Positions 1 to 7,200 of a stretch of 43,980 nucleotides of DNA are shown here, piece after piece; the first letter of the stretch is position 1, and each line of letters begins with the position of its first letter. The position numbers and the translations under genes were made by a program. Source of the stretch: a virus. Below the pieces are notes generated by a model. That model was given only the letters and a program-made list of their open reading frames with translations. It made no database searches and was not told the origin of the DNA. The DNA is taken from positions 1 through 43,980 of IMG/VR virus record IMGVR_UViG_3300029826_000008. One strand, written 5' to 3'.

Positions 1-102
1 GGAATGAAGGACAGATGCTTGGACTGTGGCGGCCGACTTGATAGACTGGCGCGGCCTTGGTGCGAAATGAAAAGTCAGCACGATGCTGAGGAGGAAAGCG
101 GG

Positions 103-306
103 ATGAGCGAATGGCGACCGATTGAGACAGCTCCAAAGGATGGAACACCCTATCTCGCAAAAAATAGCAAAAAATATGCGGTACTTAATGAACCCCCTGG
201 ATATGCGAAGGGATATTGGGAAAAATTTGGCAAACAATGGGCCGGCTATGCGGAAATGAAGTTTGAGCCTACTCACTGGAGGCCACTTGAACCACTGGAG
301 GATTAA
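103..306 (+). CDS. DUF551-like small phage protein
   Basis: Encodes 67 residues beginning MSEWRPIETAPKDGTP and ending near THWRPLEP. The 'W-x-PIETAPKDGT ... PTHWRPLP' pattern is that of the small DUF551-like proteins common in accessory regions of phages of Gram-negative bacteria; their function is unknown. The frame is open back to base 4, which would add 33 residues, but ATG 103 has a strong Shine-Dalgarno sequence (GAGGAGG, bases 89-95) and starts at the conserved family N-terminus, so I chose it. With the next gene it is one of only two plus-strand genes in the window. Confidence 0.75.
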   Translation: MSEWRPIETAPKDGTPYLAKNSKKYAVLNEPPGYAKGYWEKFGKQWAGYAEMKFEPTHWRPLEPLED

Positions 307-481
307 ACTTTTCGCGCTAGGGAGACAAAGACGCTTTGCCAGTACCCTACCCGCCGAGGGAAACAGCGCCCAAGACAGACCGGCGTGGCAGTCGGTAGCC
401 TGAAATAAGGCAAAACCTTGGGTGGCCAGACAGCGCGGCCTTAAACCTGGGGCGGGTGGCGCGAACCTATAAGGAGGAAGT
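307..481 (+). other. 175-base leader, possible structured RNA
   Basis: No gene is visible between the two plus-strand genes. The region is purine-rich and has several short self-complementary parts: CAAAG-ACG-CTTTG (about 325-337), AGGG pairing with CCCT around that hairpin, ACCG/CGGT near 378-396, and GCGC/GCGC near 433-461. It ends in the strong ribosome-binding site AAGGAGGAAG of the following gene. It matches no riboswitch or RNA class I can name; it may be only an untranslated leader. Confidence 0.3.
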
Positions 482-763
482 ATGAGCGGAGGACATTTTG
501 ACTATATCCAATTCAGGGTTGAGGATGCTGCTGACGAAATTGAAACCATTATCGAAAACAACGATAGCACCGAAAAAGATGATTGGGGCGACGAGATAGG
601 ACGGCACTACCCGCCAGAGATTATCCAGAGGTTCCATGTGGCCGCGCACTATGTAAAAGCGGCGGCAAAAATACTGCACCGAATTGATTGGCTTGTGTCC
701 GGCGATGACGGCGAAGACTCGTTTTTGAGGAGGTGGGATGAGGACGTTTCCCCGCTGATATAA
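482..763 (+). CDS. MSGGHFDY-family phage protein
   Basis: A 93-residue acidic protein starting MSGGHFDY and ending with the block RIDWLVSGDDGEDSFLRR. I recognise this as a conserved small hypothetical protein of many phages and prophages; no biochemical function is known. ATG 482 follows a near-perfect Shine-Dalgarno sequence (AAGGAGGAAGT, bases 471-481). It is the last plus-strand gene: the stop at 763 lies 5 bases from the end of the convergent minus-strand gene at 769, so the two transcription units meet here without an obvious terminator. Confidence 0.8.
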   Translation: MSGGHFDYIQFRVEDAADEIETIIENNDSTEKDDWGDEIGRHYPPEIIQRFHVAAHYVKAAAKILHRIDWLVSGDDGEDSFLRRWDEDVSPLI

Positions 764-768
764 AACAT

Positions 769-963
769 TTAAGGGTACGGTTCTTCGTCAGATGGCAAGT
801 CGTCTTCGTCCACGGCCCAGAATACCATCCCGCACTCAGCACATTCGATATGCGTAATATCCCATGACCCCGGCGGGTCGGCCAAGCACTTTACTCGGTC
901 TGACCCGCAACCTGGGCATTGCTCGTAGACGCGCTTCTTCCGAATATCAGTTACAGTTGCCAT
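769..963 (-). CDS. Small zinc-ribbon protein
   Basis: 64 residues with two CxxC pairs, CPGCGS (residues 16-21) and CAEC (40-43), forming a four-cysteine zinc-ribbon of the kind found in small phage proteins that bind nucleic acid or modify transcription. It resembles the short 'restriction alleviation/Lar-like' zinc-ribbon proteins, but there is too little sequence for a family call. Its ATG overlaps the 3' end of the metallophosphoesterase gene by 17 bases, so it is the distal gene of the minus-strand operon and probably translationally coupled. Confidence 0.65.
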   Translation of the reverse strand: MATVTDIRKKRVYEQCPGCGSDRVKCLADPPGSWDITHIECAECGMVFWAVDEDDLPSDEEPYP

Positions 964-1843
964 TGGCGCTCATCTGCACACCGCCTGTCGTGTGCTTGTA
1001 GACCGTGGTTATTTTTTTGTCCCGCACTTCCACAACTACAAAGCCCAACTCTAGCGGATCGTACTCAAAGACCTCGGCGTAACCAGACACTCCATTACCG
1101 TATAGCTTCAGGAATGACCCTGTGCAAACGTACCATCTGTGATCCGGGTGGATATATCCGGCTGTACGGTTGGAATGCGTTCTTGATTGTTTGATGGTTG
1201 CTCCGTCATCTGTGAGATATAATTCTGATTCAGGCTCACATACAATCAGCTTATGGACGTGGCCCTTTGACGCTAAAAGACAGTCGCCAGCCTTGTGTTT
1301 TAAATGCCTTTTTAAGATTAACTCCATATTCACTTTTCGCCTTACAGGATCGTCTGCACAAGACGTAATAGACTTTGATCCATGTGTAGCAAAGTGCTTG
1401 AATATTAGATTGTCTTTTTTATCGGTGTATATGAGCTTACATGAATAAGTTCCGTAAAGGTCAGGCTTTCCTAATAGATTGCAAATGTGGGCTGTCAAAT
1501 CACCAAAGCGCCATAGCTTGCGTTCATGGTTCCCTTGTAGAATCGCAAGCAGTTTGTCTTTGATTGGTTTTAATTTCTTCACATGGGCGGTGGCTTGCTC
1601 AAGTGGTACAGAAGTATTGGATGTTCCAATAAAGTATCTTTTGTCGTCAACAGATATAGCTTCTATTGCGTCGCCATGATGTACGCCAAAGTTTCTGTTC
1701 TCAGGTAGACCCGCATAAGGACTGCACATCATATCTAAAAGTTCGTCAAAGTCGTCCTCACATGACAGAATCGTTCCTTCGTGTATGTCACCGAACAGAA
1801 ACAGATTAAAATCCGATGGCATCTTACGGGTAATTAGCCGCAT
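947..1843 (-). CDS. Calcineurin-like metallophosphoesterase
   Basis: A 298-residue protein carrying the signature metal-binding motifs of the calcineurin-like phosphoesterase superfamily in the expected order: GDIH (about residue 18), HGD (about 56), GNHE (about 104) and a C-terminal GHVHK (about 194). Family members hydrolyse phosphoester bonds with a di-metal centre (nucleases such as SbcD/Mre11, phosphatases, cyclic-nucleotide phosphodiesterases). Phages often carry one; a role in nucleic-acid processing or nucleotide second-messenger removal is inference. ATG 1843 has a GAGGTAAG ribosome-binding site and overlaps the upstream gene by 20 bases. A downstream ATG (residue 8) is less well served. 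Confidence 0.85.
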   Translation of the reverse strand: MRLITRKMPSDFNLFLFGDIHEGTILSCEDDFDELLDMMCSPYAGLPENRNFGVHHGDAIEAISVDDKRYFIGTSNTSVPLEQATAHVKKLKPIKDKLLAILQGNHERKLWRFGDLTAHICNLLGKPDLYGTYSCKLIYTDKKDNLIFKHFATHGSKSITSCADDPVRRKVNMELILKRHLKHKAGDCLLASKGHVHKLIVCEPESELYLTDDGATIKQSRTHSNRTAGYIHPDHRWYVCTGSFLKLYGNGVSGYAEVFEYDPLELGFVVVEVRDKKITTVYKHTTGGVQMSANGNCN

Positions 1844-2138
1844 AACTTACCTCGTCTTTCCAAGTTATTCCAAGGCGGCAATTCACACATTTCACATGGC
1901 CTTCGTCTTCCTCACAAAGAGGCGCACTACAAGTAATACACCTTCCGCCAGCCTTATATATTTCGTACTGTCTTTTGTTGTATGCTTGTTTCTCTTTTAC
2001 ATGGGCACGATAATATCTTGCGGTTTTTTCCCTATTTTTGCCTATGCACCTTGGGCACATTGTTCGCCCCGGTATTGCAGGCCGGCAATGACACCAAACA
2101 CATATTCCTTGTGACTTGTACCATTGATTAGTTTTCAT
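1824..2138 (-). CDS. Repeated CxxC zinc-finger protein
   Basis: 104 residues with two matching zinc-binding units: CVWCHCRPAIPGRTMCPRC (residues 13-31) and CITC ... CVNC (about 67-86), joined by a basic, Tyr/Arg-rich helix (REKTARYYRAHVKEKQAY). This 'C-x2-C ... G-x-T-x-C-x2-C' pattern is typical of small phage proteins thought to bind DNA or RNA; the exact function is unknown. The start codon shares an ATGA overlap with the stop of the tiny gene upstream. Confidence 0.6.
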   Translation of the reverse strand: MKTNQWYKSQGICVWCHCRPAIPGRTMCPRCIGKNREKTARYYRAHVKEKQAYNKRQYEIYKAGGRCITCSAPLCEEDEGHVKCVNCRLGITWKDEVSYAANYP

Positions 2139-2212
2139 AGTACAAATTCGCAGCAGCGCCCGAAAGCACAGGTAATCGCAATCAAGAGCGCGATGAGGAA
2201 TAAAAATCTCAT
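2135..2212 (-). CDS. Tiny 25-residue membrane peptide
   Basis: A 25-residue ORF beginning MRFLFLIALLIAITCAFG and ending RCCEFVL. Residues 3-17 form one hydrophobic segment, so it would insert in the inner membrane; three cysteines follow or end it. It is too short for standard gene calling, but both ends fit the operon exactly: its ATG overlaps the lipoprotein stop as ATGA, and its own TGA overlaps the next ATG as ATGA. This double coupling is the main evidence that it is real. Position beside the lysis genes suggests a lysis or regulatory micropeptide (inference). Confidence 0.5.
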   Translation of the reverse strand: MRFLFLIALLIAITCAFGRCCEFVL

Positions 2213-2697
2213 TTCCCTATTTGTGTTGCCAAAAACGGCGTGATGATCTGTAGCTGCTCGTTCAGGTGATAGCTCAACATTGCGTAATCGGCATCCGTAA
2301 GCGGTTCGCTGTCCAGCCCTGGCACTTGCACCCCGGCCACGGTCTGAAGTAGCAGGAAAGCAATCTGCACGTCCGGCGGCAAGGCTTGGTACTTCGCCAC
2401 GATATGAGCAATTACAGTCCCGTAGGTTGCGTTGCTTGCCTGAGCATCCTTGAGAAAGACCTGAAGGTCGGCAACGAAGTCCATTGCCTGCCGGGCGGTG
2501 TAAATGTCGCCGGCAAGCGCCGTGATATTGGCGATTTTTAGCACCTGCGCCATCTGCTCGGGGCTTTGGCCCATCTTCCCAGCCAGCTTGCAGATCACGG
2601 CGTCGGGGTGATCGACACACACGCTTTGAGTCGTGGGCGGTGCGGTGACGCACCCTGCCAGGAAAACAACGACAGCGAAAACAATGAGCTTTTTCAT
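2209..2697 (-). CDS. Phage lipoprotein, lysis region
   Basis: 162 residues from ATG 2697, starting MKKLIVFAVVVFLAGCV: a type II signal peptide with lipobox LAGC, so Cys16 would be lipidated and the mature protein anchored to the envelope. The rest is mostly helical, with VDHPDAVICKLAGKMG soon after the anchor. A longer frame upstream exists, but this ATG has an AGAGG ribosome-binding site and an ATGA overlap with the preceding gene. An outer-membrane spanin-like role is possible because it sits in the lysis cassette, but at 162 residues it is longer than typical Rz1-type spanins, so this is tentative. Confidence 0.7.
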   Translation of the reverse strand: MKKLIVFAVVVFLAGCVTAPPTTQSVCVDHPDAVICKLAGKMGQSPEQMAQVLKIANITALAGDIYTARQAMDFVADLQVFLKDAQASNATYGTVIAHIVAKYQALPPDVQIAFLLLQTVAGVQVPGLDSEPLTDADYAMLSYHLNEQLQIITPFLATQIGK

Positions 2698-3131
2698 GTC
2701 ATAAATCCTCTTATGGGTGTTGTTAGAATTTTTCTCGCACTTTTCGCCAAAGCGCATGGCGCCGCAAACAGGTGGCAAGCCATTTTGTAATACCAGGCCC
2801 GAATCCACCACGCGCCATCTTCGAGCATGATCCGCATCAGCTCATCGTCAACCGTGTCACGCCAGCCAATGCCCAGAAGACCCTCGCGCATCAGATAGTA
2901 GAGGGCGTCGTGTACCAAGCAGGCTCTGGCATTCGTTTTATCGTCCCACGTTGGCCCGCTGCACCCGTCCCATGCAAAGTATTTGCGGATAACAAGCGTC
3001 CCGTCCGGATGAAGTTGCACAAGCTCTGTTTTAAGAACCTCGCTCGGGTAAACTCTGGTCTGGATGCAACAGTCTTCGCGGAGTTGGAATTTGTATCCGG
3101 CGCAGTAGGTGATCGACGGGACCGAGCTCAC
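2694..3131 (-). CDS. DUF1353-like phage protein
   Basis: 145 residues. The core 'FAWDGCSGPTWDDKTNARA-CLVHDALYYLMREGLL' (residues about 52-86) matches the DUF1353-type phage proteins, which have a conserved W-DG-S-P ... HDALY signature and often lie next to lysis genes. No activity is established. The start is GTG at 3131, overlapping the preceding stop as GTGA; the stop overlaps the lipoprotein ATG as ATGA. The C-terminus is basic with an amphipathic stretch. Confidence 0.7.
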   Translation of the reverse strand: MSSVPSITYCAGYKFQLREDCCIQTRVYPSEVLKTELVQLHPDGTLVIRKYFAWDGCSGPTWDDKTNARACLVHDALYYLMREGLLGIGWRDTVDDELMRIMLEDGAWWIRAWYYKMACHLFAAPCALAKSARKILTTPIRGFMT

Positions 3132-3325
3132 TGCGTCACTCCTTTATTGTCACCGGAATCGCGCCCGAGCATTTCGGCCACCCTGGCCACGATGCGGTCG
3201 TCAACTCTTGTTTTTGTTTTACCAGCCAACCATCCGGCGACTCCTAACAATAGGCCGGTGAAAATTGGGTTTTCGTAGAGATACTGCAACCCATCAAGTA
3301 TCCATGCGTCTGCGCTCGGGATCAT
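3128..3325 (-). CDS. Candidate holin, single membrane span
   Basis: 65 residues from ATG 3325, which overlaps the endolysin stop as ATGA; a longer in-frame reading to 3394 would run inside the endolysin gene and is less likely. The protein has an N-terminal amphipathic part, one hydrophobic segment NPIFTGLLLGVAGWLAG (about residues 18-34) and a charged C-terminal tail (KTKTRVDDR). Small size, one span, basic tail and position next to the endolysin fit a class III-like holin or other lysis membrane protein. No family was recognised, so the role rests on context. Confidence 0.55.
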   Translation of the reverse strand: MIPSADAWILDGLQYLYENPIFTGLLLGVAGWLAGKTKTRVDDRIVARVAEMLGRDSGDNKGVTQ

Positions 3326-3729
3326 TTCGGCCACTCCCCTGTTCGCATCATTTCTGACAATTCTTTCGCTCGTCGCCCAACCTGCCTTGCCCACTTAGAA
3401 TTGAGCATTCCCCTTGCGGCCCGTTCGTAATCGCCCTGCCGAATTGCAGCCAATGTGTTCTTGAATTTGAGTAGTTTCGGAAGGCCAAGATTAAACAGCA
3501 TATCCACAACAACAGCTCGCCTTACGGGGTCCAAGTCCAAGCTAAGATAATAGTAATCAGATACCGCAAGATTATAGTCGTATTGGAATATCTCTTCCCA
3601 AATATCCTGCGTCAGCTTTGAACCCGGCAGAAACGCATGCCCATAGCCACCCGTAGGAACGCCTACCGTGTCAAAATAGACCTCTTCGCTATAGCCTTCA
3701 TGTTCCCTTATCAGTTCTCTTTCTTGCAT
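3322..3729 (-). CDS. T4-type lysozyme (endolysin, GH24)
   Basis: 135-residue muramidase that cleaves the MurNAc-GlcNAc bond of peptidoglycan at the end of infection. The catalytic triad sits at the same residue numbers as in T4 lysozyme: Glu11 in REHEG, Asp20 in YFDT and Thr26 in VPTGGYGH, with His31 following. The RRAVVVDMLFNLG block (about residues 69-81) matches the conserved core helix, and the C-terminal half is helical as expected. There is no signal peptide, so export through a holin is expected. ATG 3729 has a GAGG ribosome-binding site; the gene overlaps the upstream one by 32 bases. Confidence 0.93.
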   Translation of the reverse strand: MQERELIREHEGYSEEVYFDTVGVPTGGYGHAFLPGSKLTQDIWEEIFQYDYNLAVSDYYYLSLDLDPVRRAVVVDMLFNLGLPKLLKFKNTLAAIRQGDYERAARGMLNSKWARQVGRRAKELSEMMRTGEWPK

Positions 3730-3916
3730 ACCAATCCTCGGCCTTCTTGACCCTTGCCCATTGGATCATTTTCCACGCCCTGAGTTCCGGTGAATCTGCG
3801 GGGTGCGGACGAAGCAGGGATGGCGTTATCAAAACCTGATTCGTTCTCCCGCATTGGCATTGAAACTCTACCGTCCTCACGCCCCATCTTTTCAACAGCC
3901 AATTCTTGAGGCCCAT
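3698..3916 (-). CDS. Small basic phage protein, lysis cassette
   Basis: 72 residues starting MGLKNWLLKRWGVRTVEFQC; a CQCGR motif follows at about residues 20-24, and the C-terminal half is a charged helix (KMIQWARVKKAEDWYARKR). No family recognised. ATG 3916 has an AGGAGG ribosome-binding site five bases away that overlaps the end of the preceding gene. The 3' end overlaps the endolysin start by 32 bases, which makes coupled expression with the endolysin likely. Confidence 0.6.
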   Translation of the reverse strand: MGLKNWLLKRWGVRTVEFQCQCGRTNQVLITPSLLRPHPADSPELRAWKMIQWARVKKAEDWYARKRTDKGT

Positions 3917-3917
3917 G

Positions 3918-4208
3918 TTAGCCTCCTATTTTGATCCCTAACGCTGTGATTGCACCACCAACCGCCCCGCCTATCGCAGCGGCAGTTCTATCCCAAAACT
4001 TTTTAGCCTTGATATTGTCGTCCAGTTCTTGAAACTTTCCAGCACAAGTCCCAACCTGGAGCATGCAGTCCTTCTTGATCTGCGAATACTCGGACTTCGC
4101 CAATGTTGCTTCCCCAGAAAGGAACGACAACACCCGGTATAGTTCGTATTCTCGCTGTTCGTTCGTCAGCCCTCTCCATTCGTTCCAATCTGGGAATTTG
4201 CCATTCAT
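3918..4208 (-). CDS. XhlA/antiholin-like protein with C-terminal span
   Basis: 96 residues: a hydrophilic N-terminal half with helical, partly coiled-coil character and two cysteines (KKDC and VGTC), then a C-terminal Gly/Ala-rich hydrophobic segment AAAIGGAVGGAITALGIKIGG (78-96). This coiled-coil plus C-terminal membrane tail resembles XhlA-type phage lysis accessory proteins. It is the first gene of the lysis cassette, directly downstream of conserved motif site A. ATG 4208 is preceded by GGAG. The lysis role is inferred from context. Confidence 0.55.
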   Translation of the reverse strand: MNGKFPDWNEWRGLTNEQREYELYRVLSFLSGEATLAKSEYSQIKKDCMLQVGTCAGKFQELDDNIKAKKFWDRTAAAIGGAVGGAITALGIKIGG

Positions 4209-4224
4209 TAGTCACTCCATTAGC

Positions 4225-4278
4225 ACAACTTGTTCGATTTGTAAATGGTACAAGTTGTTCGCGTTGTGGGTAAAAAAA
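4225..4278 (-). promoter_or_regulatory. Conserved 29-bp motif, site A, plus extra half-site
   Basis: Read on the minus strand, bases 4278 to 4250 are TTTTTTTACCC, six free bases, then CGAACAACTTGT. A second CGAACAAGTTGT lies exactly 25 bp further on (4236 to 4225). The T-run abuts the stop codon of the 2081-residue virion protein gene, and the element ends 16 bases before the first lysis-cassette ATG. ACAASTTGT is an inverted repeat, as expected for a dimeric binding protein. The same element recurs at 20222-20250 and 39246-39274. Confidence 0.7.
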
Positions 4279-7200
4279 TTACTGTACTCTGTCAAGGTAC
4301 TCCTTAATCAACCTTATCCGTTCGTTTTCCAGCCGCTTGATTGCGCCCTCGATTTGAGGGGTCTGTTTTTCAATCTTTCTTAACTTGTTCGCCCTTGCTT
4401 TGAGTTTGTTTAGGTGGCTCTGGAATTTCCCAATCCGCTTACTCTCAAGAAGCTCCTTGCGATGCTTGTTAAAAAATTCTCGCTTGTTGTCCGCCTTCTC
4501 GTATTGTTCAACGACATCTTGGATTTTAGCTTTGCGCTTTGAAAGTCTCCGGTTCCACAAGTCTTCCCGCTTGTGAACCCCTCTACCCATGTGCCAATAG
4601 TACAGTTTGCCCACTATCGGGATAGAGGCAGTCAACTCAAGGCCCTTTTCGTCACCCGCGCTCATAATGTCTTTGCCAGCCGCATCAACGAACTTGAACG
4701 GCGGTAGGATTTGTCTTGCAAGGGAAGAACCTACACCTTCTGTTCTGGCTTTCCATGTAACAAACTTTGACACCCCGAACAGTCTAAGAACATTATCAAC
4801 AACCCTGTCTTCCATATCGGTCTTGCGGCCAAGAATCCAATCCTTCAACTCGTCAGCCCCGGCATTGGCAAGAGTGAAAAGCATGGCAAGGCGAACAAGG
4901 TTCTTCATGCCTTGAATCTTTTCTTCCCTGTTCCCGTTCTTGATTTTGTTGTAAGATTCTCTACGGAAAGCATCGAATTGTTTCAGGGTGAAAGTCTTGA
5001 GCATATAGAACACTCTGCCGTTACCGGCTTCAAGATACTTCTGGGGCATTTCTGATAGAGCGATAGGCTGGAAGTCCGCAAGTTTATTGTAAACGAGTAG
5101 CTTTACGTTGTCCGTAATTTCGCCATCAATCAGGTCTTGAACAACATCGTCTGTTTCGTTTCCAAATATCTTGCGTATATCGGATTTCAATTTGATGGGG
5201 TTCTTTCTGGCTTGTGCCTGATATTTCTCAAGCGCCGAATTGAGCAACGCCTCTTTACCGATAGAGTCTATTTTTTCAAGCCCAACATACTTGAAGGTAA
5301 GGTTAAGGGCTTTACTTAGTGTGCTCGCGTCTGCAAACTCTTGCGCGATTCTGTCAATCCCAACATCTTCCTTAGTAATCTTAGACTTCCCCGTTGCAGC
5401 GCGATAGGCGTGTTTCAACGTCTTGTCAAAACTACCTTCATAAGCGGCCCAAGCCAAGTCGCCAATCTGTGTTAATGCGGAAATAGGCGAACCCATCGTG
5501 TCTATGTAAGAAAAGTTTTTGTACGCCTGGACAATCCCGCTTGAACCCCTCTCATGGAAACGGGCATTCAGAATTTCTTGTACTGTTTTTTCGTCCTTGG
5601 CTGAAATTTCTCCATTGGCAATAAGTTGAACAATGTATGAAGCGATGTTGTCTTGATAGTTTCGGTTCTCGGCGTACTTTGTCAAGTAAGCCTCATATTG
5701 TTTCTTCCGTCCGATAGCCCTGCTACGCTTCTTTCTCGCTTCGTCCCGTTCCTCTTGGCTCAAGTTTTCATCATTGACAATCTTGTTGAGTTCTCGGATA
5801 CGGGCCTCGGCCTCGTTCATGCGTGTTCTGATTCTTGCAACCTTTTCTGGGATTTTACCAAAAAACCTTCGGGATTCAATGGCATTTCTCATTTCTCGAA
5901 TATGGTGCATCAGGGCCGCATCGGAATCCATGTAATACTGATTAAGGTACGGTGGTATCTTTTTCAGCTTGCGCTCTTTGGTCGCACTCGGCCCCCCAAG
6001 CCCCATCGGTACACCAAGAATAGCAGACGAGACAATGTTTGCCTTCTGGTCAAGGGTCATGTCGGCAGACGTAATGCCCATTGCCGCCGCTCGTTCGTCT
6101 ATGAGCCTTGAAAGTATGGGCCAATCCTCTTCCTTGCCGATAGCCCTTAGAAAGCCCTTTGGGTCTTTAAGAATACGGGGAGCATATTCCTCTATGGTTC
6201 CAAGTGTAAGCCCAACCTCGTATGCGTCTCTCTTTATTTGGTCAAGCACTTCGCGGTATTTGGCATGCTCTTTCTCCATCCCGTACTTAGCAACAAGCTC
6301 GTCAATCTTTGCCTTGTCCGAATTCTTGCGAGCATAGTCCCAATCTGCCTTGTCGGTAGCGGTCATCTTGCTTGCTTTACGAAGCAGTGGTTCAACGTCC
6401 GCAATATCTTGAGCAACCGACTTATTGATGTCGAAATCAAGTTTGCGTATCTTGCTTTTTAGGCCCTCGTTAATGTTTCCAAGTCTTGTAGAAATAACGC
6501 CAAGGTATCTATCCGTGCCCTCCTTGATCTCGTCTTTGAATTGCCGGATGGTTCTTGTGATATTCCCTTTAACGTCTTTCTTGATTTTACGATTGGCCTC
6601 GTAGTCCTCTTGTGTCACTGGCCGTTTGGTTTCTTCGAACCAGCCTTCACCCTTCCCCCGCATGAAGCGGATGTCGGGGTTGGCCTCCTGCTCTGCCTTC
6701 GAGAACCGCGCATCCCCCCACCGCACCGCCTGCGCCTTCCCCTCGACAACAACGTGCCGCATATCCGCAATCCACGCCCGAATCTCAGCATCGGACAGCT
6801 TTACGTCAAAGCCCAACTTGCGGATAAAGCCTTTCACCAGCCGAATCGCCCGGTCCACCCATGTAGATTCCGGGTTGTTCTGCGCTTCCCGTGCAAGCCA
6901 CTCGTCTGCGGCCTGAATCTTTCCCTCGCGGGTCGATACGTCAAAGCCGTAACCGGGTTCCTTCAAGATGTCGGCAATCGCGGTCTTCTTCGCCCCATAG
7001 ACCTGATACGCAAACATCCTCCCACGCTCGCCCAAAGCCTTTAGCCCGTAGTGTCCGAACGCCTCATGGAATATGGCCTCAACAACGTCCTGCTCTGTGG
7101 CAAGGTTCGGGGCTACAAGGTGGACTACGCCGTCATACAGGACGCCCTTCACAACGTCCCCGTCGCCCATCATCGCCTGTACGGGGTCTGGTAAAGTCTT

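Noticed and set aside
307-481. Truncated RNase P RNA or a known riboswitch
   Set aside because: A few loosely similar strings are present, but the essential conserved blocks of RNase P, cobalamin, guanidine and c-di-GMP classes are missing.
4250-4280. The T-run of the 29-bp motif as an intrinsic terminator
   Set aside because: No consistent GC-rich hairpin precedes the T-run at the three sites, and the conserved ACCC and CGAACAASTTGT arms are not terminator features.
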